A stretch of DNA of 64,000 bases, taken from Lachnospiraceae bacterium. Its GTDB lineage: Bacteria; Bacillota; Clostridia; Lachnospirales; Lachnospiraceae. This document shows positions 9,028 to 17,378 of this stretch, in pieces. Position 1 is the stretch's first letter. The number at the start of each line of letters is the position of its first letter. The notes beneath the pieces were generated by a model. The model worked only from the letters and a program-made list of their open reading frames with translations. It did no database searches and was not told where the DNA came from. Both the position numbers and the translations under genes were made by a program. The stretch lies in the NCBI GenBank assembly GCA_910574745.1, contig CAJTCE010000005.1, positions 115,751-179,750 of the forward strand. The letters are read 5' to 3'.

Positions 9028-10431
9028 ATGAAATCATTGATGAGAATTACAGGAGTACGGGGAAGAGAAATACTGGATTCCAGAGGAAATCCTACGGTAG
9101 AAGCGGAAATTACTGTGACAGATACCATGACAGGTCACTTTTATAGAGGGCGTGCGGCCGTTCCCAGCGGAGCCAGTACAGGACAATTTGAAGCGGTGGA
9201 GCTGAGGGATGGAGAAACCCGATATATGGGGCTTGGTGTGCGTAATGCGGTTCACAATATTGAAACCAAGATTGCCGACGCCATTATGAATATGAACGCT
9301 TTGAATCAGATTGAAGTGGATAGAAGGCTTCTTAGAACCGATGGAACGGATAACAAAGGAAATCTTGGAGCCAATGCCATGCTGGCAGTGTCTATGGCGG
9401 TTGCAAGAGCCGGAGCGGAAGCGCTGCATATTCCTTTGTACCAATATCTGGGCGGCGTACACACAAGCCTTCTGCCGGTTCCTATGATGAATATTTTAAA
9501 CGGAGGAAAACATGCGGATAATACGGTGGATTTTCAGGAGTTTATGATTATGCCCGTAAAAGCGGAAGACTTTGGGGACTGCTTAAGAATCTGTGCGGAA
9601 ATATATCACAACTTAAAACAAATTTGTAAGCAGAGAGGCTTATCCACCGGTGTGGGAGACGAAGGAGGCTTTGCACCGGATCTGCCGGATGCGGAAGCGG
9701 TTCTGTCCTTGATTGTGGAAGCAATTAAAGCGGCGGGATATACCCCGGGAGAAGATATAAAAATTGCCATGGATGTGGCGTCCAGTGAATTATATGATGA
9801 GACCGACGGCATGTATCATTTTCCGGGAGAAACGGAAAGCCGCAGACGCAAAAATATTGCAGGCGAAGGGGACGCTATTCCAAACGGTGCGTATGAAGCG
9901 GGAACAACCCAGGAAGACATTGCGGACACCAAAGAGGTAATCCGGGATGCCAATGAGATGATTTCCTATTATGAAGAGCTTATTTCCAAATATCCTATCA
10001 TATCCATTGAGGACGGACTGGCGGAGGATGACTGGGAAGGCTGGAAAGAAATGACCAGAAGAATCGGGGATAAAATCCAGCTGGTGGGAGATGATTTATT
10101 TGTTACCAATACCAAGCGTCTGGATGCGGGCATTAAGTTGGGGGTTGCCAATGCGATTTTAGTAAAGGTAAACCAGATCGGTACAGTCAGCGAAGCCATG
10201 GAGGCTATTGAGATGGCGCACAAAAACGGTTATAAGGCAGTCATCAGCCACCGAAGCGGGGAAACAGAGGATCCCTTCATCGCCGATCTGGCGGTTGCCA
10301 CCAATGCGGGACAGATTAAGACTGGCGCACCCTGCAGGACGGACCGGGTGGCAAAATATAACCAGCTTCTGCGCATAGCGGAAGAACTTGGGGATGTAGC
10401 CGAATATAGAAATCCATTCCAAAAGGTTTAA
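9028..10431 (+). CDS. eno: Enolase (phosphopyruvate hydratase)
   Basis: Cytoplasmic glycolytic enzyme interconverting 2-phosphoglycerate and phosphoenolpyruvate. Family hallmarks are the N-terminal [21 protein letters not shown], the metal-ligand segments around SIEDGL (about 326), the catalytic lysine in [10 protein letters not shown] (about 379) and SHRSGETED near 407. At 467 residues it is longer than the usual 430. The excess is about 33 residues between [10 protein letters not shown] and IISIEDG, in a stretch rich in Arg, Gly, Asp and Glu that starts [10 protein letters not shown]. All catalytic residues flanking it are kept, so the enzyme should be active. ATG 9028 is set by AAAGGAGG at 9010-9017; an earlier in-frame ATG at 8992 lies inside the hairpin. 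Confidence 0.97.
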   Translation: MKSLMRITGVRGREILDSRGNPTVEAEITVTDTMTGHFYRGRAAVPSGASTGQFEAVELRDGETRYMGLGVRNAVHNIETKIADAIMNMNALNQIEVDRRLLRTDGTDNKGNLGANAMLAVSMAVARAGAEALHIPLYQYLGGVHTSLLPVPMMNILNGGKHADNTVDFQEFMIMPVKAEDFGDCLRICAEIYHNLKQICKQRGLSTGVGDEGGFAPDLPDAEAVLSLIVEAIKAAGYTPGEDIKIAMDVASSELYDETDGMYHFPGETESRRRKNIAGEGDAIPNGAYEAGTTQEDIADTKEVIRDANEMISYYEELISKYPIISIEDGLAEDDWEGWKEMTRRIGDKIQLVGDDLFVTNTKRLDAGIKLGVANAILVKVNQIGTVSEAMEAIEMAHKNGYKAVISHRSGETEDPFIADLAVATNAGQIKTGAPCRTDRVAKYNQLLRIAEELGDVAEYRNPFQKV

Positions 10432-10523
10432 TAAATTATACCCAAAATTATACGATTACCTCATAGCTTTTTTGGACGCTCCTTGCTATAATAGTCCGTA
10501 TGAAAATTTCAAAGGAGAAAGCT

Positions 10524-11867
10524 ATGTTGTCCAAAAAAGATTTTTATAAGATGGTTATTTCCATGGTAATTCCCATTGCGCTGCAGAACCTGATCAATGT
10601 AGGCGTACAGGCCGCCGATGTGCTGATGTTAGGAAAAGTATCGGAAACTGTTTTGTCCGCATCATCTTTGGGCGGACAGATTTCCTACATCATGACGTTG
10701 ATTTTCTTTGGCATAACGTCCGGAACAACAGTTCTTACAGCCCAGTACTGGGGAAAACAGGATCTGGATGCTATCGAGAGAATACTAGGTATTGCGCTGA
10801 AAATCGCAGTCATTGTAGGGTGGCTGTTTATGGTGGCGGCCATCGTTATGCCGGAGGTTTTAATGAAAATTTACACCTCTGAACCGGATGTAATTGCAGA
10901 AGGCGTAAAATATCTGCGGATTGTTTGTTTTGCATATGTTTTGATGGCAGTCAGTATGGTATATCTCAATGTGCTAAAAAGCATGGAAAGGGTAGTGATT
11001 GCCACGATATGCTACGGGGCTTCTTTTATCACAAACGTGATCATAAATGCGTTTTTGATTTTCGGCATAGGCCCTTTTCCCCAAATGGGAATCAGGGGCG
11101 CGGCCGTGGGAACTCTTTGCGCAAGGATTGTGGAGGTGTTGATTATCTGTGTTTATGCCGGGAATAAATCGGTTCCCATCCGTTTCAGAGGGAAATATTT
11201 TCTACACATGGATAAGGTATTGCTGAAAGACTTCCTGATTTTTTCCCTTCCCGTAGTGTTGAACGAATTGATGTGGGGACTGGGAACTTCTATGAATACC
11301 GCTGTCATGGGACATTTGGGAAAAGCTGTTGTGGCGGCTAATTCCGTGGCGCAGGTCATCAGACAGCTTGTTACGGTAGTTGGATTTGGAATCGCTTCCG
11401 TTGCGGCAATTGTCATTGGAAAGACCATCGGACAGGGAGAGATAAAAGCTGCTGAGGTATATGGAAAATATCTTATGCGGATGACTGTTTTGGTAAGTCT
11501 GATAGGAGCGGGGCTTGTATTGGCCATGCGTCCTTTGATGCTTGCCCAGATGGAAATGACAGCCCAGGCCAAAGGCTATCTTTCCATGATGATGTTTGTT
11601 ATGAGCTATTTTGTTATCTGTCAGATGTATAACAGTACCATGGTCGTAGGTATTTTCAGAGGCGGAGGGGATACCAGGTTCGGATTGATTTTAGATGTAA
11701 GTACCATGTGGTGCTGCTCTATTGTTTTCGGCGCGTTGGCGGCATTTGTATGGAAGCTTCCCGTAACCATTGTATATATGATTCTTTTGGGAGACGAGAT
11801 TATTAAAATTCCAATGACCACCTGGCGGTATAAGCAGAAAAAATGGCTTAGGGATGTAACCCGGTAA
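10524..11867 (+). CDS. MATE family efflux transporter
   Basis: A 447-residue integral membrane exporter of the multidrug and toxic compound extrusion family, expected to use an H+ or Na+ gradient to expel drugs or cationic metabolites. About twelve hydrophobic helices are visible in two similar halves, starting with MVISMVIPIALQNLINVG, the conserved first MATE helix, and AADVLMLGK. The start is placed at 10524 because AAAGGAG lies 7 nt upstream and the likely -10 (TATAAT 10487-10492) would put the transcript start near 10499, leaving no leader for the in-frame ATG at 10500. It appears monocistronic. An imperfect hairpin (GCCGC 11875-11879 / GCGGC 11914-11918) follows. Substrate cannot be inferred. 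Confidence 0.92.
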   Translation: MLSKKDFYKMVISMVIPIALQNLINVGVQAADVLMLGKVSETVLSASSLGGQISYIMTLIFFGITSGTTVLTAQYWGKQDLDAIERILGIALKIAVIVGWLFMVAAIVMPEVLMKIYTSEPDVIAEGVKYLRIVCFAYVLMAVSMVYLNVLKSMERVVIATICYGASFITNVIINAFLIFGIGPFPQMGIRGAAVGTLCARIVEVLIICVYAGNKSVPIRFRGKYFLHMDKVLLKDFLIFSLPVVLNELMWGLGTSMNTAVMGHLGKAVVAANSVAQVIRQLVTVVGFGIASVAAIVIGKTIGQGEIKAAEVYGKYLMRMTVLVSLIGAGLVLAMRPLMLAQMEMTAQAKGYLSMMMFVMSYFVICQMYNSTMVVGIFRGGGDTRFGLILDVSTMWCCSIVFGALAAFVWKLPVTIVYMILLGDEIIKIPMTTWRYKQKKWLRDVTR

Positions 11868-12009
11868 TTTTGCTGCCGCCTCTTTCGACATTCGATGAAA
11901 TGTGCAAGAGAGTGCGGCATGTTACATATTTCGATCTATTTCTTTTCTTTTTTTATTGAAAATTTCAAGAAGAAATTGTAATTTTTTGAATTTCTTTTTT
12001 TATAAACAG

Positions 12010-12064
12010 TTGACAAAGATAATAAAGTATTATATACTGACAATATAAATGAAAATGATTATCA
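12010..12064 (+). promoter_or_regulatory. SigA promoter with Fur box
   Basis: TTGACA (12010-12015), a 17-bp spacer and TATACT (12033-12038) form a near-consensus promoter. TGAAAATGATTATCA at 12050-12064 matches the 7-1-7 Fur consensus TGATAATNATTATCA at 14 of 15 positions and sits at the expected transcription start. Repression by iron-loaded Fur is therefore the likely control of the small gene that follows. Confidence 0.85.
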
Positions 12065-12110
12065 TTTATAAAAAGGCGTGATAATTAAAAAACCGGAAAG
12101 GAACAGACAT

Positions 12111-12251
12111 ATGGGAACAGTAGTTGTAGGGGCTGCTTTACTTATCATAGTAGGAGCTGTCATATACGGTATGATACGCGATAAAAAATCAGGCAAGTCA
12201 TTACAATGTGGCTGCGACTGCAAAAATTGCGGTCATCATTGTGGACAATAA
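12111..12251 (+). CDS. FeoB-associated Cys-rich membrane protein
   Basis: A 46-residue protein: one N-terminal membrane helix (VVVGAALLIIVGAVIYGM, about residues 4-21), a basic IRDKKSGKS stop-transfer, and a Cys/His-rich tail with C33, C35, C37, C40, H42, H43 and C44. This is the layout of the small Cys-rich proteins normally encoded beside the ferrous iron transporter FeoB and thought to assist it or bind iron. GGAAAGGA upstream and the Fur box support a real, iron-regulated gene. No feoA or feoB lies in this window, so here it is an isolated copy. Confidence 0.85.
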   Translation: MGTVVVGAALLIIVGAVIYGMIRDKKSGKSLQCGCDCKNCGHHCGQ

Positions 12252-12299
12252 ATGAAAATCCTGTCGTAAACGACAGGTGCAAAAAATGTCATAATCCTA

Positions 12300-12336
12300 A
12301 AAAAACCGTCGCGGGAAAATTGCCGGACGGTTTTTT
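12300..12336 (+). terminator. Rho-independent terminator
   Basis: AAAAAACCGTC pairs with GACGGTTTTTT, with further inner pairing of CGG and CCG, giving a GC-rich stem followed by six T. It ends the FeoB-associated gene. A smaller perfect hairpin (CCTGTCG TAAA CGACAGG, 12260-12277) lies between the stop codon and this terminator. Confidence 0.85.
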
Positions 12337-12661
12337 AGTGTAGTAAAAAGTGGAGTTACCATATGCTAACTCGCGAATGTGCGAGGACGGAAATGATACA
12401 TAGATCGTAACAATTTAAAGATGAATAAATAAGCCGGATAATTAATAGAAACGGCGGATAAAGCAGGAGAAAAATGCGGGTATTAAAATTAAGGAAAGGT
12501 TATATAATAACGGGGTAGTGTATCGGATTATCATTAATTGATGTGTAAATTGTATTAAAAAGTTTGTAAAACCGTTCTATTTTCAGTAAAAAGGTACATT
12601 GTGCTTTTTGCGGCAGATGGATATAATTACCTCTTAGAGAGGTTAGAAGGAGGTAACTATT
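12337..12661 (+). promoter_or_regulatory. Gene-free leader with two competing hairpins at the SCP2-like start
   Basis: No gene was seen in this stretch. A perfect dyad CTCGC GAATGT GCGAG lies at about 12370-12385. At the 3' end, TTACCTC (12627-12633) can pair with GAGGTAA (12650-12656), which contains the ribosome binding site of the next gene. CCTCT (12630-12634) can instead pair locally with AGAGG (12638-12642). The two pairings share bases and exclude each other. Confidence 0.45.
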
Positions 12662-13192
12662 ATGACCTATGAAGAGATTGTTGCTTATACGAGAAGCAAA
12701 ATGGCAGAAGTAGATATCAGCGGGTATAAAGGACATCTGGCTGCGCAGGTTAACATTACAGGCGAAGGAGAAGGCGCATTTTATGTGGAAATCAACGATA
12801 GTAATGCAGTAGTTGAGCCCTATGAGTATTTTGACAGGGACGTAGTGTTGATTGCTTCAGCAGATGTTTTTACTTCGATTGTTGATGGAAAAAAGGATGC
12901 GGTTGCGGCATATCTGACAGGTGGCTTGAAGGTAGAAGGCAGTATTGAGAAAGCGAAGGAATTCGGGGAACTCTTAAAGAACAGCAAAAAGAAAGCTGAA
13001 AAAAAAGCGGCAGCAAAGCCGGCAAGAGCAGCAAAACCAGAGAAACCGGCAAAAGCTGTGAAGACGACAAAAACAGCAAAGGCTGATAAGGCGGCAAAGA
13101 CCGTAACGCCTGCCCAGAAGAAGGCTGCGGTTGCAACGGCGAAAAATGTCGTTGCTAAAAAGTCAACTACAAAATCCGCAGAAACAAAATAA
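12662..13192 (+). CDS. SCP2-like domain protein with Lys/Ala-rich histone H1-like tail
   Basis: A 176-residue protein in two parts. Residues 1 to about 103 resemble an SCP2 sterol-carrier-type fold as found in small bacterial proteins: a helix, the strand GHLAAQVNITGEGEGAFYVE, then DVVLIASADVFTSIVDGK and the LTGGLKVEGSIEKAKEF segment that is typical of the family. Residues from about 107 are almost only Lys, Ala, Pro and Thr, with KPAKA/KTTKTAKAD-type repeats like histone H1 or AlgP tails, which can bind DNA, RNA or polyphosphate. Domain assignment is by pattern and moderate in certainty. Strong AGGAGGTAA site; own terminator. Lipid or acyl binding by the first part and nucleic-acid binding by the tail are inferences. 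Confidence 0.75.
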   Translation: MTYEEIVAYTRSKMAEVDISGYKGHLAAQVNITGEGEGAFYVEINDSNAVVEPYEYFDRDVVLIASADVFTSIVDGKKDAVAAYLTGGLKVEGSIEKAKEFGELLKNSKKKAEKKAAAKPARAAKPEKPAKAVKTTKTAKADKAAKTVTPAQKKAAVATAKNVVAKKSTTKSAETK

Positions 13193-13214
13193 TACATAAA
13201 ACGAATAAAAAGTG

Positions 13215-13246
13215 TGGCTGTTTAACCATTTAAACAGCCATTTTTT
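13215..13246 (+). terminator. Rho-independent terminator
   Basis: An 11-bp perfect stem TGGCTGTTTAA / TTAAACAGCCA with a 4-nt loop is followed by six T, just after the SCP2-like gene. Confidence 0.9.
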
Positions 13247-13344
13247 ATTTTATAATATGAAATAAGACGACGGCAAAACACAAACTATCGGGCACAAGAT
13301 GAAATAGTTTAGCGAATTGACAGATTTTGTGCGATAAGTAAGGC

Positions 13345-13374
13345 TTGAATCATAAAAAGTCCTTTTGTTATAAT
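13345..13374 (+). promoter_or_regulatory. Predicted promoter of the Spo0A-like gene
   Basis: TTGAAT (13345-13350), an 18-bp spacer and TATAAT (13369-13374). The position rules out the in-frame TTG at 13345 as translation start, because that codon is part of the -35 element. Confidence 0.6.
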
Positions 13375-13401
13375 CCATGTCAAAAGAATGGAGGGATTGA
13401 C

Positions 13402-13923
13402 ATGGAACAACGAAATGTTGTCACGACGAAAGATGAAGAAGGCGTTTATAAGATGCTTCAGAGCCTATTGAGTCAGAATAAGGAATTTCAGATTATGATT
13501 TCCGTACCTTCGGGAGGAAAAAACGAAGATATTACGGTTATTTCTCAAAAAAGCGAAGAACAGCCCGCAAAACGGGATTTGGAGAAAGATGTGACCGATA
13601 TGATTCATGAACTGGGCGTTCCCGCACATATTAAAGGCTACCAGTATTTGAGGGAGGCAATTATGATGGCGGTAGAAGATATGGATATGCTGAATTCCAT
13701 TACAAAAATTTTATATCCCACTATCGCAAAGAAGTTTCAAACAACGCCAAGCAGGGTTGAGAGAGCTATCCGGCATGCCATTGAGGTTGCATGGAGCAGG
13801 GGGAGAATGGAAACTCTGGATGCGCTTTTTGGATACACCATTAACACGGGAAAAGGAAAACCGACAAATTCCGAATTCATTGCATTGATTGCAGACAAGA
13901 TAAGATTACTGTACAGAAATTAA
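13402..13923 (+). CDS. Spo0A C-terminal-type DNA-binding protein without receiver domain
   Basis: A 173-residue protein. Residues from about 60 to the end match the sporulation master regulator Spo0A effector domain: [20 protein letters not shown] at 64-83, then the [10 protein letters not shown] helix and the recognition helix region [18 protein letters not shown] at 114-131. The N-terminal 55 residues are short and unlike a phospho-receiver: there is no DxxxxDxxxP-type site. Full-length Spo0A has a receiver of about 120 residues, so this is a shortened paralogue that cannot be switched by the phosphorelay in the usual way. GGAGGG precedes ATG 13402. It lies 61 bp before glgA, suggesting but not proving a link to glycogen or sporulation-time carbon storage. 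Confidence 0.85.
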   Translation: MEQRNVVTTKDEEGVYKMLQSLLSQNKEFQIMISVPSGGKNEDITVISQKSEEQPAKRDLEKDVTDMIHELGVPAHIKGYQYLREAIMMAVEDMDMLNSITKILYPTIAKKFQTTPSRVERAIRHAIEVAWSRGRMETLDALFGYTINTGKGKPTNSEFIALIADKIRLLYRN

Positions 13924-13984
13924 GGCTTTTAAATTAACCTCCATCGTGGTATAATATGCCAAAGAAGGTTAATGGAGGGATATG

Positions 13985-15430
13985 ATGAAGAATATACTGT
14001 TTGTGGCATCTGAAGGTGTTCCGTTTATTAAAACAGGGGGACTGGCTGATGTGGTTGGTTCGTTGCCCAAGTGCATAGACAAGGAATATTTTGATGTCAG
14101 GGTTATGATTCCCAAGTATTCTTGTATCAAACAGGAATTAAAGGATAAAATGAAATACAGGACTCATTTTTATATGGATTTCAACTGGAAGAGTGAGTAT
14201 GTCGGCGTATTAGAAGCGAAGGTTGACGGCATTACCTATTATTTTATTGACAATGAGTCTTTTTTTACCGGGTTCAAGATTTACAGCGACAATGTAATTG
14301 ATGAAATAACCAAATTTTCATTTTTCAGTAAAGCAGCATTATCCACACTGCCGCTTATCGGATTCAGACCGGATGTAATCAACTGTCATGACTGGCAGAC
14401 AGGTCTGGTTCCTGTATATTTAAAGGAGCGTTTTCAGGGGAATGAGTTTTTCAGGGGCATTAAGTCCGTTATGACCATTCATAACCTGAAATTCCAGGGA
14501 AAATGGGATGTGAAAACGGTAAAGAGCATTACGGGCCTTCCGGATTATTTCTTTACGCCGGATAAGCTTGAGGCATATAAAGATGCAAACCTGTTAAAGG
14601 GCGGTATTGTTTATGCAGACGCGGTTACAACCGTTTCGCCTACATATGCGGAAGAAATTAAAACACCTTTTTACGGAGAAGGCCTGGATGGACTTTTAAA
14701 TGCAAGGGCCGGCTCCCTGCGGGGTATCATTAACGGAATTGACTATGAGGATTTCAACCCCGAAACGGATAAAAATATAGTAAATCCTTACAATGCCGCA
14801 AACTTCCGTAAAGAGAAAATTAAGAATAAGAGAGCGCTTCAGGCTGAACTGGGTCTGGAACAGGACGACAAAAAGTTTATGATTGGAGTTGTATCCAGGC
14901 TGACGGATCAGAAGGGCTTTGACTTGATAGCATATATTATGGATGAACTTTGTCAGGAAGACGTACAGATAGTTGTGTTGGGCACAGGAGAAGAGCGGTA
15001 TGAAAATATGTTCCGTCATTTCGACTGGAAGTACAACCAGAAGGTTTCGGCGAATATTTACTATTCTGATGAATTGTCCCACAAGATTTATGCGGCCAGC
15101 GATGCATTTTTAATGCCGTCACTTTTTGAGCCGTGTGGTCTCAGCCAGTTAATGTCCCTGCGTTATGGAACGATTCCTATTGTCAGGGAGACGGGCGGCT
15201 TAAAGGATACGGTGGAACCTTTCAATGAATATGAAAGCACCGGAACCGGTTTCAGTTTCAGAAATTATAATGCCCATGAAATGCTTGCGGCGATTCGTTA
15301 TGCAAAATACATCTATTATCAGAAGAGACGCGAGTGGAACAAGATGATAGACAGAGCTATGGCAGCTGATTTCTCATGGCATGTGTCAGCCAGACAATAT
15401 CAGGAAATGTATGACTGGCTTATAGGTTAA
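13985..15430 (+). CDS. glgA: Glycogen (starch) synthase
   Basis: GT5-family ADP-glucose (or UDP-glucose) alpha-1,4-glucosyltransferase that elongates glycogen. The 481 residues show the two-Rossmann GT-B layout: the N-terminal KTGGLADV nucleotide-sugar loop at 16-23, HDWQTG, and the C-terminal SRLTDQKGFDL and EPCGLSQL motifs with catalytic Glu. ATG 13985 is preferred to the ATG one codon earlier, since GGAGG (13974-13978) leaves a 6-nt spacing. A -10 (TATAAT 13950-13955) lies upstream, so it has its own promoter even though it follows the Spo0A-like gene closely. No other glg genes are in the window. Confidence 0.95.
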   Translation: MKNILFVASEGVPFIKTGGLADVVGSLPKCIDKEYFDVRVMIPKYSCIKQELKDKMKYRTHFYMDFNWKSEYVGVLEAKVDGITYYFIDNESFFTGFKIYSDNVIDEITKFSFFSKAALSTLPLIGFRPDVINCHDWQTGLVPVYLKERFQGNEFFRGIKSVMTIHNLKFQGKWDVKTVKSITGLPDYFFTPDKLEAYKDANLLKGGIVYADAVTTVSPTYAEEIKTPFYGEGLDGLLNARAGSLRGIINGIDYEDFNPETDKNIVNPYNAANFRKEKIKNKRALQAELGLEQDDKKFMIGVVSRLTDQKGFDLIAYIMDELCQEDVQIVVLGTGEERYENMFRHFDWKYNQKVSANIYYSDELSHKIYAASDAFLMPSLFEPCGLSQLMSLRYGTIPIVRETGGLKDTVEPFNEYESTGTGFSFRNYNAHEMLAAIRYAKYIYYQKRREWNKMIDRAMAADFSWHVSARQYQEMYDWLIG

Positions 15431-15441
15431 AAATCAGTAAA

Positions 15442-15487
15442 AGGGCTGTCCCGTTCGGAAGATTTTCTGAATGTGGCAGCCTGTTTT
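15442..15487 (+). terminator. Probable terminator after glgA
   Basis: GGCTG (15444-15448) pairs with CAGCC (15477-15481), with inner pairing of TTCGGAA and TTCTGAA, followed by TGTTTTAT. The T-run is imperfect. Confidence 0.5.
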
Positions 15488-15550
15488 ATATTTTGGAAAA
15501 TTATGCATGATCCGTATAGAAACGGCCCTTTAGCAGGGAAAGGAGTAAGT

Positions 15551-17302
15551 ATGGCTTTTGACGGAATAACCGTTGCAGCGCTTGTTGCGGAATTAAAGGA
15601 AACATTAGAGGGAGGAAGGATCTATAAAATAGCCCAGCCGGAAAAGGATGAGCTGTTGCTTACTGTCAAAAATAACGGCAGCCAGTACCGGTTGTTAATG
15701 TCGGCAAATCCTTCTCTGCCTCTTTTGTATCTGACGGATGAAAATAAAAAAAGTCCTTTAAATGCGCCGAATTTCTGTATGCTTTTGAGAAAGCATATTC
15801 AAAATGCCAGGATTTTGGACATAGCACAGCCCGGGCTGGAAAGAGCAGTCCACATAAGGCTTGAGCATTTAAATGAGCTGGGAGATTTATGCGAAAAAAT
15901 CCTGACGATGGAGCTTATGGGAAAATACAGCAATATTATTTTCCGGGACGATGAGAAAATCATAGACAGTATGAAGCATGTATCGACAGCAGTAAGCAGT
16001 GTCAGGGAAGTACTGCCCCAGAGGCCTTATTTTATTCCGGGAACAGAGGAAAAGATAAACCTGCCGGAGGTTTGCGGGGAAGAAATCAGAAGGGAATTTG
16101 AAAAGCTGCTGGCAGAAAAAAGCGTTGCCGCCAGCAAATTTATCTATAAAAATTTTACGGGAATTTCTCCTGTTATGTCAGAGGAAATCTGTTTTCGGGC
16201 AGGAGTAGACGGGGATAAGCCCACCCTTTCTTTAGAAGAGGATGAAAGACGGCGGATAGAGGAGGAAGTGCTGCGTCTGAAATGTGGAGTGGAAAGGAAA
16301 GAGTTTTCTCCCAATATCGTATACGAAAACGGAGTGCCCGAGGAATTCGGCGTTTTCTTATACAGTATTTTTAAGGAATCTGAGGTAAAGGAATTTCAGA
16401 GCATATCCCGGCTTTTAAAGGTTTATTATGAAGAAAAAAGCGCAGTTACCAGAGTTCGTCAAAAATCGGTGGATTTGAGGAAAATTGTCCAGACGGCAAT
16501 AGAGCGGAACAGCAAAAAGCTGGATTTGCAGAAAAAACAACTCTTGGATACGGAAAAAAGAGATAAATATAAGGTTTACGGCGAGCTTTTGCATACCTAT
16601 GGTTATGAAATAAAGGAGGGGGCAAAAAGCGCCACGGTAATCAACTATTATGACGGGCAGGAGATTACCATTCCGTTAAGCGGGGATTTAACGCCCATGG
16701 AAAATGCCAAAAAATATTTTGACAAATACGGGAAATTAAAGAGAACCTATGAAGCCTTAAGCGTTCTGACAAAGGAAACGGAGGAGGAGCTTCATTATCT
16801 GGAATCCGTTGCCGTAGCTCTTGATATGGCAAAAAGTGAGGATGATCTGTGGCAGATCAGGGAAGAACTGGTTAGCAGCGGCTATATTAAAAAGAAAGGT
16901 TCCGCTAAAAAGGTAAAAACAGAAAGCCGCCCGCTGCATTATATCAGCAACGACGGATTTCATATGTATGTGGGGAAAAACAACATTCAGAATGAGGAGA
17001 TTACGTTCCAGATGGCGGAAGGCGGGGACTGGTGGTTCCATGCCAAGGGAATGCCCGGTTCCCATGTTATCGTAAAGTGTAAAGGAGCAGAACTGCCTGA
17101 CGAAACCTTTGAGCAGGCGGCAAGACTGGCGGCCCATTATTCCAGGGGCGGCAGCCAGGATAAGGTGGAGGTAGACTATATCCAGAAAAAGCATGTGAAA
17201 AAGCCAAAGGGCGCGAAACCGGGATTTGTGGTCTATTATACAAATTACTCTATGCTGATTGATACGGATATCAGCGGGATTTCGACAGCAGCGGATACTT
17301 GA
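15551..17302 (+). CDS. rqcH: RqcH/NFACT family ribosome quality control protein
   Basis: A 583-residue Rqc2 homologue, formerly called fibronectin-binding protein. RqcH binds 50S subunits carrying stalled nascent chains and tRNA-Ala and adds C-terminal alanine tails that mark the chains for degradation. Visible parts: NFACT-N domain with MAFDGITVAALVAELKE at the start, a central helix-hairpin-helix and coiled-coil region (about 280-440), and the C-terminal NFACT-R domain with DWWFHAKGMPGSHVIVK. ATG 15551 follows AAAGGAG; an extension further upstream would run through the preceding hairpin. No extracellular signal is present, which supports the cytosolic role. Confidence 0.93.
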   Translation: MAFDGITVAALVAELKETLEGGRIYKIAQPEKDELLLTVKNNGSQYRLLMSANPSLPLLYLTDENKKSPLNAPNFCMLLRKHIQNARILDIAQPGLERAVHIRLEHLNELGDLCEKILTMELMGKYSNIIFRDDEKIIDSMKHVSTAVSSVREVLPQRPYFIPGTEEKINLPEVCGEEIRREFEKLLAEKSVAASKFIYKNFTGISPVMSEEICFRAGVDGDKPTLSLEEDERRRIEEEVLRLKCGVERKEFSPNIVYENGVPEEFGVFLYSIFKESEVKEFQSISRLLKVYYEEKSAVTRVRQKSVDLRKIVQTAIERNSKKLDLQKKQLLDTEKRDKYKVYGELLHTYGYEIKEGAKSATVINYYDGQEITIPLSGDLTPMENAKKYFDKYGKLKRTYEALSVLTKETEEELHYLESVAVALDMAKSEDDLWQIREELVSSGYIKKKGSAKKVKTESRPLHYISNDGFHMYVGKNNIQNEEITFQMAEGGDWWFHAKGMPGSHVIVKCKGAELPDETFEQAARLAAHYSRGGSQDKVEVDYIQKKHVKKPKGAKPGFVVYYTNYSMLIDTDISGISTAADT

Positions 17303-17378
17303 CGGCTGATAGCCGTTGATTTATAATAATTAGAAGTGTGCGAAAGAAAAGATGCTCGCAACCGGATTGGGGTATATT

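Noticed and set aside
6706..11901. GACATTCGATGAA present near 6706 and near 11887
   Set aside because: A 13-bp match in two unrelated contexts without structure may be chance; not reported as a repeat.
13932..13978. Inverted repeats ATTAACCT/AGGTTAAT and CCTCCAT/ATGGAGG around the glgA ribosome site
   Set aside because: The predicted -10 (13950-13955) lies between the arms, so the upstream arm would not be in the mRNA and cannot sequester the site.
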